DNA from: Ereboglobus sp.
GTDB taxonomy: Bacteria > Verrucomicrobiota > Verrucomicrobiia > Opitutales > Opitutaceae
DNA length: 64,000 nucleotides
Reading direction: 5' to 3'
NCBI GenBank assembly: GCA_029974595.1
Contig: JARKRC010000027.1
Span: forward strand, 124,001-188,000
A program made the position numbers and the translations under genes. How positions within the stretch are numbered: the first letter of the stretch is position 1; the number at the start of each line of letters is the position of its first letter. The notes beneath the pieces were generated by a model, which saw only the letters and a list, made by a program, of their open reading frames with translations, had not been told where the DNA came from and did not search any database. Positions 25,854 through 33,388 of the stretch are shown here, one piece after another.

Positions 25854-27158
25854 CTACTGCATTTTTTTCAAAACATCATACAGCAGTTCCGATTCCGTTT
25901 TATCTTGAGGTTTTTTGATGCCTTTTTCGACCAATCTACGAAGCGTCGCAGCATTTTCACGACTCAGCAGGGATCTGTGCTTCGGCATTGTTTCATTGAT
26001 CGCTACTAATGTAATCATACGGCAGTCTGATGGGCAGGTATCATCAAGCGCCAAGATCAATGCGGATAACAATGTTTGATAAAAACCTGTTCTGAGCTTC
26101 TCCAGCCCATCCATTCGCGCGGCATTTCTTTCATCCTTAGGCAAGGCTGATAAATATTCATTTGAAACGGACCACATCATCTCGAAAACATATATTACAA
26201 ATGTCTGAACAACAGCATAATCTTTCGTAATCTTATCGCCCGAAATAACCTGCATCGCATACATTTTCTGGATGGCAGAAATACCATTCAAGATTTCCAT
26301 CATTTCCGCCATGCGCTGCTCCGGCGGAAGGGTCTTGTCGCTGGCAAACGCTAAATTATCCCGTGAGACTATTTTACTGAACAACTCCCGGCTTGCAGCA
26401 TCAGCCTGCGTCGGAAGAGGCATCTTGCTTTGTATGATAAGCTCCGCCACCTGCCTGTAGTCATTGGCCATCCATACTTTGTTTGTTGGTGGTGCGATTG
26501 TGCCCGTAGCGGATATTTCCGGGAGCATTAACCCAACAGGATATGCTTTACGCTGTTCGTCTTCGGCCTTGATACGAAGGGATGATAAAAATGTCAATCC
26601 CATCGGCCTCGCCGCATTTGAATACAACTCGGGGTATTCAAACACCATAAGGACGGTAAATCCGCCCCCGTGCACTGCGCGCATGAAAGCCTCTGTATTC
26701 CCTTTTTTTATAAATGCGGCCACCGCTGGATAAGCGCCAAATGAAGTCCTGTCAATTTTCTGCAATCCGCTGCCTTCTGAAAGTGCCTGTATGTTTTTTT
26801 GCAGCCATGAGGCGGCATCCATCTCCGGAGCTGCGGATTCCATTACATGGAAAGTGAACCCCTCCATGCTTTTTGCATTGATTATATTCAATGCAAACGG
26901 GTTTCCTTTTTCACCCTTTGCATGAATCGTCATTTCCTCAAATGGAACGGGCACAAGCACTGAAAAATTTCCGCGAGATGATTCTGCGAGCAACCATCCC
27001 GAGTCTTTGTCCTTGGGCGCCGACTTTTGCGTCGCTGCGACATCCCTGTGCACTTCAACTTCCGGAGCATCTTCAGCGCGCAATGGCAGTAATTTCTGCC
27101 ACAAGCAGAAGATTATTATATAAACCATGCATCTCGGGATATATTTGGAATAACTCAT
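25854..27158 (-). CDS. Exported protein of unknown function
   Basis: A 434-residue protein with a signal-like N-terminus (CMVYIIIFCLWQKLLPLRAE). The mature region has WLLAESSRGNFSVLVPVPFEE and a FHVMESAAPEMDAASWLQKN stretch reminiscent of small mixed alpha/beta PsbP/DUF1795-like domains. A helical second half (residues 220-434) ends in a Lys-rich tail. I cannot name the family. GC content is visibly lower than in neighbouring genes, which suggests transfer or relaxed codon use. It converges with the methyltransferase-like copy 2 and stands alone. Confidence 0.65.
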   Translation of the reverse strand: MSYSKYIPRCMVYIIIFCLWQKLLPLRAEDAPEVEVHRDVAATQKSAPKDKDSGWLLAESSRGNFSVLVPVPFEEMTIHAKGEKGNPFALNIINAKSMEGFTFHVMESAAPEMDAASWLQKNIQALSEGSGLQKIDRTSFGAYPAVAAFIKKGNTEAFMRAVHGGGFTVLMVFEYPELYSNAARPMGLTFLSSLRIKAEDEQRKAYPVGLMLPEISATGTIAPPTNKVWMANDYRQVAELIIQSKMPLPTQADAASRELFSKIVSRDNLAFASDKTLPPEQRMAEMMEILNGISAIQKMYAMQVISGDKITKDYAVVQTFVIYVFEMMWSVSNEYLSALPKDERNAARMDGLEKLRTGFYQTLLSALILALDDTCPSDCRMITLVAINETMPKHRSLLSRENAATLRRLVEKGIKKPQDKTESELLYDVLKKMQ

Positions 27159-27207
27159 GAGTGGTTATGTTATTTTTAACAAAACCGGCATCCTGTCCAC
27201 CAGATAC

Positions 27208-28722
27208 TTATTCGCGCCCGACTCCAACCGATTTTGCGTAGGTGGCGATGATGCCGTCGAAGCTGCCGTTGCTGAAAAAGACGACGGCACGCGGACGGGC
27301 GGCATCGGGCGGGAGCGTGGAGGCGGAGAGTTTTTCGAGAAGCGCGGCGTTGGTCGCGAAGGCTTCGGCGCGGAGGTTGCGCGCCGTGAGATGACGCGTG
27401 ACCGCTTCGGCGTCGAAACGCTCCTCGGCGGAGAGTTTTTCGGCGCGATTGACGGGGCCGAGATAAACTTCGTCGGCAAACGAAAGCGCGGCGGCAAAAT
27501 CATCCTGCAAGGTCCGCGTGCGGGCGGTGTTGCTGCGAGGCTCAAAGACCGCCGTGAGCGTCGCGCCGGAGAAGCGGTTGCGAAAGGATTTCAGCGTTTC
27601 GGCAAGCGCGGTCGGATGGTGGCCGAAATCCTCGACGACGGTGAGCGCGGGCGTGGAGACGAGGGTTTCCTGACGGCGGCGGACGCCGCGAAAGCGGGCG
27701 AGCGGGCCGGCGATGGCGACGGCTTGTTGTAGCGCAGGCTGCGCCGGTATTTCTGAAAACATGGGCAGGATGCCCATGCCACTCGATCCGGAGGCAGGCT
27801 GGAAGCCTGCGCTACGACAGGCCAGCGCGGTAGCGACGGCGGCCATCGCGGCGTTGCGGGCGTTGTAGAGGCCGGGGGTCGCCATGCGGATTTTTGTCCA
27901 TTCGACGCCGTCGTGAAGGAGCGTGAACGAGATGCCGGCGGCGTTTTCCGAAAAATCGGCAATGCGCACGGCATTGTTTTCGCCAATGCCGACGGCGAGG
28001 GTTTTGCACCAGGTCACTTTTTCAACGATTTCGCGGAGGCTGGCGTCGTCGCCGTTGAAGATGATGGCGCCGTTGCCCGGGACGATGCGGGTGAGGTGCG
28101 TGAAGGCGCGCTTGATGTCGGCAAGGTCGCGGAAGATGTCAGCGTGGTCGAACTCGAGGTTGTTGAGGATGGCGATGCGCGGGGCGTAGTGGATGAACTT
28201 GCTGCGCTTGTCGAAGAAGGCGCTGTCATATTCGTCGCCCTCGATCACGAAAGAGTCCGCGGGCAAGCCGAGGTGATTGCCGGTCGGCGGGTCCTGTGGG
28301 ACGCCGCCGATGAGGTAGCCGGGGTCGCGTCCGTTTTCACGGAGGAGAAACGCGGTCATCGCGGTGGTGGTGGTTTTGCCGTGGGTGCCGCAGACGACGA
28401 TGTTGTCGCGGCGGGCGAGGATGCGGTCGTGGAGAAGCGCGGGGAGAGAGGTGAAGGGGATCGCACGGCGGGCGAGGAGCCACTCGACCTCGGGGTTGCC
28501 GCGCGACATGGCGTTACCGATCACGACGAGGTCGGGAGCGAGTTTCGCGAGGCGCGCGGAGTCGTAGCCTTCGTGGAGCTCGATGCCAGCGTCTGCGAGC
28601 ACGGCGCTCATGGGCGGATACACACCGGAGTCGGCTCCGAGGACCTCGTGCCCGGCGGCGCGCACGAGAAGCGCGGCGTTGCCCATCGCCGTGCCGCAAA
28701 TGCCCATGAAGTAGATTCGCAT
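27208..28722 (-). CDS. mpl: UDP-N-acetylmuramate:tripeptide ligase (Mpl), with a repeat-encoded insertion
   Basis: A 504-residue Mur ligase. Its N-terminal nucleotide loop is YFMGICGTAMGNAALL, the ATP loop is VVCGTHGKTTTTAM near residue 110, and it contains VIEGDEYDSAFFDKRSKF, the Mpl hallmark. The C-terminal ligase domain begins VVEDFGHHPTAL. Mpl recycles the murein tripeptide L-Ala-gamma-D-Glu-meso-DAP onto UDP-MurNAc in the cytosol. About 30 residues (CRSAGFQPAS to PALQQAV) between the central and C-terminal domains are encoded by a palindromic repeat (27729-27815) that keeps the frame. The ATG at 28722 is selected because upstream codons only translate the repeat array. Confidence 0.92.
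   Translation of the reverse strand: MRIYFMGICGTAMGNAALLVRAAGHEVLGADSGVYPPMSAVLADAGIELHEGYDSARLAKLAPDLVVIGNAMSRGNPEVEWLLARRAIPFTSLPALLHDRILARRDNIVVCGTHGKTTTTAMTAFLLRENGRDPGYLIGGVPQDPPTGNHLGLPADSFVIEGDEYDSAFFDKRSKFIHYAPRIAILNNLEFDHADIFRDLADIKRAFTHLTRIVPGNGAIIFNGDDASLREIVEKVTWCKTLAVGIGENNAVRIADFSENAAGISFTLLHDGVEWTKIRMATPGLYNARNAAMAAVATALACRSAGFQPASGSSGMGILPMFSEIPAQPALQQAVAIAGPLARFRGVRRRQETLVSTPALTVVEDFGHHPTALAETLKSFRNRFSGATLTAVFEPRSNTARTRTLQDDFAAALSFADEVYLGPVNRAEKLSAEERFDAEAVTRHLTARNLRAEAFATNAALLEKLSASTLPPDAARPRAVVFFSNGSFDGIIATYAKSVGVGRE
27729..27815. repeat. REP-like palindrome embedded in frame in mpl
   Basis: The right arm (27794-27815) is identical to the palindrome arm at 1038-1059. The left partner gtagcgcaggct (27729-27740) is partial. 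A second hairpin, catgggca/tgcccatg (27760-27778), lies between. The composite has a length that keeps the mpl frame and encodes the linker peptide SAGFQPAS and GMGILPMF. Confidence 0.85.
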
Positions 28723-28756
28723 GATACCATGTATGCGCGTGGATTTTCGACGAAGT

Positions 28757-28905
28757 GTCAAAAGCAGAAGAGTGAAGTGTGAAAGGTGAAGTGTGAAAAG
28801 GGCGAGTGAGAGCCGAAGCACAAAGCGCGAAATTTGCGCGAGCCTTCGGGTTTCCTGTCTTTCACCCCTCACTCTTCACCTTTCACACTTCACTCTTCTT
28901 TTGAC
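28757..28905. repeat. Inverted array of 7-nt words (AGTGTGA family)
   Basis: The left arm (28757-28799) reads as units AGAGTGA, AGTGTGA, AAGGTGA, AGTGTGA. The right arm (28860-28905) is the inverted array TTCACCC, CTCACTC, TTCACCT, TTCACAC, TTCACTC. The outer boundary gtcaaaag/cttttgac is complementary, and the centre carries a nested ccgaag/ccttcgg stem. It fills the gap between divergent mpl and marC-like genes. Confidence 0.85.
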
Positions 28906-28923
28906 CTTCCGGCGGGGTTTGAA

Positions 28924-29517
28924 ATGATACGAGGCATGATCGAACTGGTTGAAAAGTTCCTGAAGGCTTTTATCCCGCTTTTTGTCGCGATGGATCCGAT
29001 CGGGCTGGCGGCGCTGTATTTGTGTTTCACCCCGCTCATCGCGCCCGGGAAGCGCAGGCGCATCACGCGGCAGGCGATCCTCACGGGCGCGGGCGTGGCG
29101 TTGCTGTTTTTGTTTCTCGGGCAGGCGATTTTTCGCGCGCTCAATATCACGCAGGGCGATTTCCAGATCGCGGGCGGGCTCATCCTGCTGATCCTCGCGG
29201 CGCGCGATTTGCTCACGTCGAGCGACGCCGTTCCGCAGGTGCTTTCCGACGACTTCGGGGTCGTGCCGCTCGGGATGCCGCTGATCGCGGGGCCGGCGGT
29301 GATCGCGACGCTTTTCCTGTGCGCCGACCAGGTGGGGCTCGTCATGACGCTCGTGGCGCTCGCGGTGAACTTGCTACTGGTCGTGATCGCACTGGCGTGG
29401 AGCGAAAAGCTCGGAAAACTGATCGGGATCACGGGCATGAAGGCGATTTCAAAAATCGTATCCATGTTGCTCGCGGCGATCGCCATCGCCATGATCCGCC
29501 AGGGTTTCAAGAGTTGA
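28924..29517 (+). CDS. MarC family membrane protein
   Basis: A 197-residue protein with six hydrophobic segments. It carries the family features FVAMDPIGLAALYLCFT near the start, GDFQIAGGLILLILAARDLL in the middle, PLGMPLIAGPAVIATL, and the C-terminal ISKIVSMLLAAIAIAMIRQG. The ATG at 28924 or 28936 may be used; the upstream frame is repeat sequence. MarC proteins are inner-membrane proteins of unknown function, and earlier links to multiple antibiotic resistance were not confirmed. No partner gene is evident. Confidence 0.88.
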   Translation: MIRGMIELVEKFLKAFIPLFVAMDPIGLAALYLCFTPLIAPGKRRRITRQAILTGAGVALLFLFLGQAIFRALNITQGDFQIAGGLILLILAARDLLTSSDAVPQVLSDDFGVVPLGMPLIAGPAVIATLFLCADQVGLVMTLVALAVNLLLVVIALAWSEKLGKLIGITGMKAISKIVSMLLAAIAIAMIRQGFKS

Positions 29518-29530
29518 TCGCGGGGGCGGA

Positions 29531-29573
29531 GCGACAAGTGCTTCCGCAGCTTCCCGTTTTCCGTGCTTGTCGC
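29531..29573. terminator. Hairpin after the MarC-like gene
   Basis: Arms gcgacaag (29531-29538) and cttgtcgc (29566-29573) are perfect, and the loop contains an internal cttcc/ggaa-type pairing. It lies 13 nt after the stop. There is no T-run, so it may stabilise or weakly terminate the transcript ahead of pdxH. Confidence 0.4.
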
Positions 29574-29608
29574 GGGGAAATTCAGGCATTCGCTTTTGCA
29601 TATCCAAT

Positions 29609-30211
29609 ATGTCCGACACCACCACCACCACCGATCCCATCGCGCTCTTCAAACAATGGCAGGCCGACGCCGCGCAGACCAAGGTCGGCGATCCCACCGC
29701 CATGGCGCTCGCCACCGCCGACGCGCAGGGCCGCCCGTCTGTGCGCATGGTGCTGCTCAAGGCCGTCGATTCGCGCGGCTTCGTTTTTTACACCAACATC
29801 GACAGTCCCAAAAGCACCCAGCTCCGCGCGCAGCCGCACGCGGCCCTTTGTTTTCACTGGCACGCAATCGACCGGCAGGTGCGCGTCGAAGGCCCCGTCG
29901 AGCCCGTGACCGATGCCGAGGCCGACGCGTATTTCGCCACCCGCGCGCGCCTCAGCCAGATCGGCGCGTGGGCCTCCAAACAATCGCGGCCCATGGAGGG
30001 TTATTGGGAGCTCGAAAAAGCCGTCGCCGCCACGATGCTCCGCTTTCCCATCGGGAGCGTTCCGCGCCCGCCCAACTGGTCGGGTTTCCGCGTAAAACCG
30101 CTCCGCATCGAGTTTTGGTGGCAAAAGCCCTTCCGCCACCACCAGCGCTTTTCCTTCGAACGTGCCTCGACCGATGCGCCTTGGGGCAAGGAGCAGTGGC
30201 TCTATCCGTGA
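29609..30211 (+). CDS. pdxH: Pyridoxamine 5'-phosphate oxidase
   Basis: A 200-residue FMN enzyme with the PdxH signatures: RPSVRMVLLKAVDSRGFVFY with FMN-contacting Arg and Lys, the mid part HAALCFHWHAIDRQVRVEG, RARLSQIGAWASKQS, and the C-terminal signature FWWQKPFRHHQRFSFER ending LYP. It oxidises pyridoxamine- or pyridoxine-5'-phosphate to pyridoxal phosphate in the cytosol. The ATG at 29609 gives the usual N-terminal length; an open frame reaches 29567. Length matches the family (about 200-220). The expected final residue Pro is kept. Confidence 0.95.
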   Translation: MSDTTTTTDPIALFKQWQADAAQTKVGDPTAMALATADAQGRPSVRMVLLKAVDSRGFVFYTNIDSPKSTQLRAQPHAALCFHWHAIDRQVRVEGPVEPVTDAEADAYFATRARLSQIGAWASKQSRPMEGYWELEKAVAATMLRFPIGSVPRPPNWSGFRVKPLRIEFWWQKPFRHHQRFSFERASTDAPWGKEQWLYP

Positions 30212-30341
30212 GTGGCGCCGCCACCGGACGTCATCTTTTCTTCAAACATGCGATAATATTGCGCCGACCGAATATTTTTGTTTTCCGCACAGGCTGACGG
30301 GCGTATCCATGCTCGCCCGCTGCCAGCAAACGCACAATTCC

Positions 30342-30818
30342 ATGTCCTCCCAGCCACCACAACGCCGCACCCGCGAAGAGCTTCAAAAACTCTATCTCGA
30401 CGCCCTCGAAAAAGAAGGCTACCGCCCCGAGCTCGATCAGGATGGCGACGTGCGTTTCCGCCACGAAGGCAGCAGCTATTTTATCGAGGTGCGCGAGGAC
30501 GATCCCATGTTTTTCCGCGTTGTCCTGCCAAACTTCTGGGACATCGAATCCCCCAAGGAACGCGCCCGCATCATCGAGGCCGCCAACACGACCTGCAGCG
30601 ACATCAAGGTCGCCAAGGTTTTTATTGTGCGCAACGACACGTGGTGCGCGGTCGAACTTTTCCTCGCGCAGCAGGAACATTTCATCCCAATCCTCCAACG
30701 CTGCCTCCTCGCGATCCGCGCGGCCGTCAACACCTTCAGCGAACACATGCGCAGCGAACCCCGCCCTCCGCCCGCATCCAATCCCGGCGAGCAAGACGAC
30801 GACCCCGATTTCAAATAA
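30342..30818 (+). CDS. YbjN-like (type III secretion chaperone fold) protein, tandem copy A
   Basis: A 158-residue cytosolic protein with an alpha-beta-beta pattern. The helix TREELQKLYLDALEKEGYRP is followed by strands DGDVRFRHEGSSYFIEV and FFRVVLPNFWDI, the helix SPKERARIIEAANTT, strands VAKVFIVRNDTWCAVELF, and a final helix. This is the layout of the YbjN/T3SS-chaperone-like superfamily. It has an acidic, Pro-rich tail. The paralogue begins 15 nt downstream with the same order and the same DTWC motif. No signal peptide. Function unknown. Confidence 0.7.
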   Translation: MSSQPPQRRTREELQKLYLDALEKEGYRPELDQDGDVRFRHEGSSYFIEVREDDPMFFRVVLPNFWDIESPKERARIIEAANTTCSDIKVAKVFIVRNDTWCAVELFLAQQEHFIPILQRCLLAIRAAVNTFSEHMRSEPRPPPASNPGEQDDDPDFK

Positions 30819-30832
30819 AAGAAGCCACGCCC

Positions 30833-31249
30833 ATGAGAAGCCACACACCGGAATCACTCGCCAGCCTTCGCGCCACCATCAAGGACTACATGGTCGAGGA
30901 AGGCTACCGCCCCTCGCTCAACGCCGACGGCGAGATCATATTCCATTTCGAAGGCAGGATTTGCTATCTCCAAACCGACGCCAAAGACCACGACAGCCTC
31001 CGGATCGTAATCGTCAACTTCCACCCCCTCCCAACCGAAGCCGCCCGCGCCAGGGCCACCGTCGCCGCGCAGGAAGCCACCGCCTCCACCAAGGTCGTCA
31101 AAATCTTCACCCTCGGCGACGATACCTGGTGCACGGCCGAGCTCATTATGCACGAGCCCGAACGCTTCACCGAAGTTCTTGGCCGCACCCTCTCGGCCAT
31201 TCGCGCCGCCCTTCATTCCTTCGAAAAAGCCCTCGCGAATCAAAACTGA
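30833..31249 (+). CDS. YbjN-like protein, tandem copy B
   Basis: A 138-residue paralogue of the preceding gene. It has IKDYMVEEGYRPSLNADGEI, the strand block FHFEGRICYLQTDAKD, the strand pair TKVVKIFTLGDDTWCTAELI and the C-terminal helix VLGRTLSAIRAALHSFEKAL. The shared EEGYRP/KEGYRP and DTWC.(V/A)EL motifs are the conserved anchors. The ATG follows 15 nt after the stop of copy A, so the two are co-transcribed and may form a heterodimer, as chaperones of this fold often do. The acidic tail of copy A is missing here. Confidence 0.7.
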   Translation: MRSHTPESLASLRATIKDYMVEEGYRPSLNADGEIIFHFEGRICYLQTDAKDHDSLRIVIVNFHPLPTEAARARATVAAQEATASTKVVKIFTLGDDTWCTAELIMHEPERFTEVLGRTLSAIRAALHSFEKALANQN

Positions 31250-31556
31250 CATACTTTTCGCCAAAAACGGCCCTCCTAGAGCCGTTTGAAATGTGAAGAT
31301 CAAAGGAAACGTACGCCAAAGGCGTACTCCGGTTTCACTTTTCACCCTTCTTTTTTCACATTTCGCGCAGCACCGACGACGCGCCCCGAATCTGACCGTC
31401 CCCTGAAAATCCAGCAAAAAGAGTCTCGACAATAAAATCGCGCCACGAGAAAGCTCTCGTGTCCTAATTTCCCAATCCCCTACTCTCCCGACCTCGCCCA
31501 CACACCCTTTTGTTTTCTTATCTCATTTGTTATCAATAACGAAAACTCAATAATCC
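31250..31556. other. Intergenic region with inverted TTTCAC word array
   Basis: An aacggc/gccgtt stem (31266-31287) lies just after the YbjN-like pair. It is followed by an inverted array at about 31289-31369. The right side reads GTTTCAC, TTTTCAC, CCTTCTT, TTTTCAC, ATTTCGC (31332-31366) and the left side begins aaatgtgaa. The centre is a clean gtacgcc/ggcgtac stem (31311-31327). The last 150 nt carry no gene that I can support. Confidence 0.6.
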
Positions 31557-33077
31557 ATGAAAACACCCGCCCAAAACGAAAACGCCATTGACCGCCGTAC
31601 CTTTATCAAAACCGCCGCCCTCGCCAGCGCCGGTCTCGCGCTTGGCTCCAACATCGCCAGCGCCGCCGGACAAGCCGGCGGCAAACGCCGCTACGCCATC
31701 GTCGGCTGCGGCGGACGGCACCGCATGTATCTCAATGCCATCCTCAAGGACTACAAGGACGTCGCCGAAATCGTCGCCGTGTGCGACGTCAATCAGGGCC
31801 GCGCCGAAGCCTCAAAAAACGCCGCCGCGCAAGCCGGCGTACAAATCAAAGCCTATTATCCCGCCCCCGGCGCGAATCCCAAAACGCCCCAGTTCGACCG
31901 CCTCATCCCCGAATTCGAAACCATGATCAAAGAGACGAACCCCGACATCGTCATCGTCACCACCACCGATTGCGCGCACGACCGCTACATCACCCGCGCC
32001 ATGGAACTCGGCTGCGACACCATCACCGAAAAACCCATGACCATCACCCCCGAAAAGTGCCAGCGCATCCTCGACACCAAAAAACGCACCGGGAAAAACA
32101 TCCGCGTCACCTTCAACTACCGCTACTCCCCGCCCCGCACCCAAGTCAAAGACCTCCTCATGTCCGGCGCCATCGGCGACGTGCTCTCGGTGGACTTCAC
32201 CTGGCTGCTCAACACCCGCCACGGAGCCGACTATTTCCGCCGCTGGCACAGCAACAAACGCAACTCCGGCGGCCTCATGATCCACAAGGCCACGCACCAT
32301 TTCGACCTTGTGAACTGGTGGCTCAGCGCCTCGCCCGTCGAAGTCACCGCCGTTGGCAAACGCGAATTCTACACCCCTGAAATGGGCCGCCGCTTCGGCC
32401 TGAAAAACCCCGGCGACCGCTGCACCGGCTGCACCGAGGCCAAGACCTGCGGCTTCTACATGAACCTCGCCGCCGCCTCGGGAACACGCGCCATGTATCT
32501 TGAAAACGAAAAATACGACGGCTACCACCGCGACCGCTGCGTCTTCCGCCCCGACATCGACATCGAGGACACCATGAACGTCATCGTAAAATACGACACC
32601 GGCGCCACCATGAGCTACTCGCTCAACGCCTTCAACGCATGGGAAGGCTACATGATCGCCTTCAACGGCACCAAGGGCCGCCTCGAACACTCGATCGTCG
32701 AGCAAATCTACGTCAACGCAGCCGACAGCGACGCCGCGCAAGGCGCGATCAAAGCCGGCGGCACGACCGTCCGCGTGATCCCGCTCCGCGACTCCGCCAT
32801 CGACCACAAACCCTGGAAAGGCGAAGGCAGCCACGGCGGCGGCGATGTTGTCATGCTCAACGACGTATTCCTCCCGAATCCGCCCGCCGACAAATATCAA
32901 CGCAACTCCGACGAACGCGGTGGCGCCGAGTCGATCCTGATCGGCGCCGCGGCCAACCTCAGTTTCAAAACCGGCAAAACCGTAAAAATTGCCGACCTCA
33001 TAAAAGACCTCGCCAAACCCTCCTACCCTCCGATGCCCACCAGCAAAGACCCGGTAAAAATGCCCCGCCGCGTGTGA
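31557..33077 (+). CDS. Gfo/Idh/MocA family oxidoreductase, Tat-exported
   Basis: A 506-residue protein. The twin-arginine signal is DRRTFIKTAALASAGLALG. The NAD(P)-binding Rossmann motif is YAIVGCGGRHRMY (G.GGR) near residue 45, the dehydrogenase motif ITEKPMTITPEKC holds the conserved EKP, and the C-terminal domain includes NSGGLMIHKATHHFDLVNWW. An unusual Cys-rich insert reads GDRCTGCTEAKTCGFYMN near residue 285. Members of this family act on sugars, and Tat export means folded, cofactor-loaded delivery to the periplasm. A short fragment of a second copy lies at 35561-35640. Specific substrate unknown. Confidence 0.88.
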   Translation: MKTPAQNENAIDRRTFIKTAALASAGLALGSNIASAAGQAGGKRRYAIVGCGGRHRMYLNAILKDYKDVAEIVAVCDVNQGRAEASKNAAAQAGVQIKAYYPAPGANPKTPQFDRLIPEFETMIKETNPDIVIVTTTDCAHDRYITRAMELGCDTITEKPMTITPEKCQRILDTKKRTGKNIRVTFNYRYSPPRTQVKDLLMSGAIGDVLSVDFTWLLNTRHGADYFRRWHSNKRNSGGLMIHKATHHFDLVNWWLSASPVEVTAVGKREFYTPEMGRRFGLKNPGDRCTGCTEAKTCGFYMNLAAASGTRAMYLENEKYDGYHRDRCVFRPDIDIEDTMNVIVKYDTGATMSYSLNAFNAWEGYMIAFNGTKGRLEHSIVEQIYVNAADSDAAQGAIKAGGTTVRVIPLRDSAIDHKPWKGEGSHGGGDVVMLNDVFLPNPPADKYQRNSDERGGAESILIGAAANLSFKTGKTVKIADLIKDLAKPSYPPMPTSKDPVKMPRRV

Positions 33078-33388
33078 CGACGCAGCAACCGGAGGACAGA
33101 AATCAGAGGAGATCAGCCCGAGGATGAAAAATCCGCGCGGCGTCCGATCCCTGTCTCACGATTCCCATCCCCTTTTCCTGCATAGTTTTTCGAATTTCGT
33201 TTTTTACTCTTACATGCCTTAAACCGCATGTCCCCGTGTGAACGAAAAGAGAGCGAAGTCCACAATCGCCCAATAAAATGATCTTATGAAGATCGACAGT
33301 TCCTGTAATAAGTAAGGCATCAAAACCCTATTATATTGATACTGAGTCTCGAAATCCAAATTAAGGACTCTTTTTCAATTTAGATGCC
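33078..33388. other. Intergenic region upstream of the CSNC receptor
   Basis: AT-rich leader with cagttcctgtaataagtaag and tattatattgatactgag before the receptor ATG. The latter weakly resembles half of a Fur-type site, but I cannot call it. There is no gene, repeat array or clear terminator. Confidence 0.4.

Noticed and set aside
33330-33388. Fur box before the CSNC receptor
   Set aside because: Only a half-like tgatactgag match; not enough symmetry to call.
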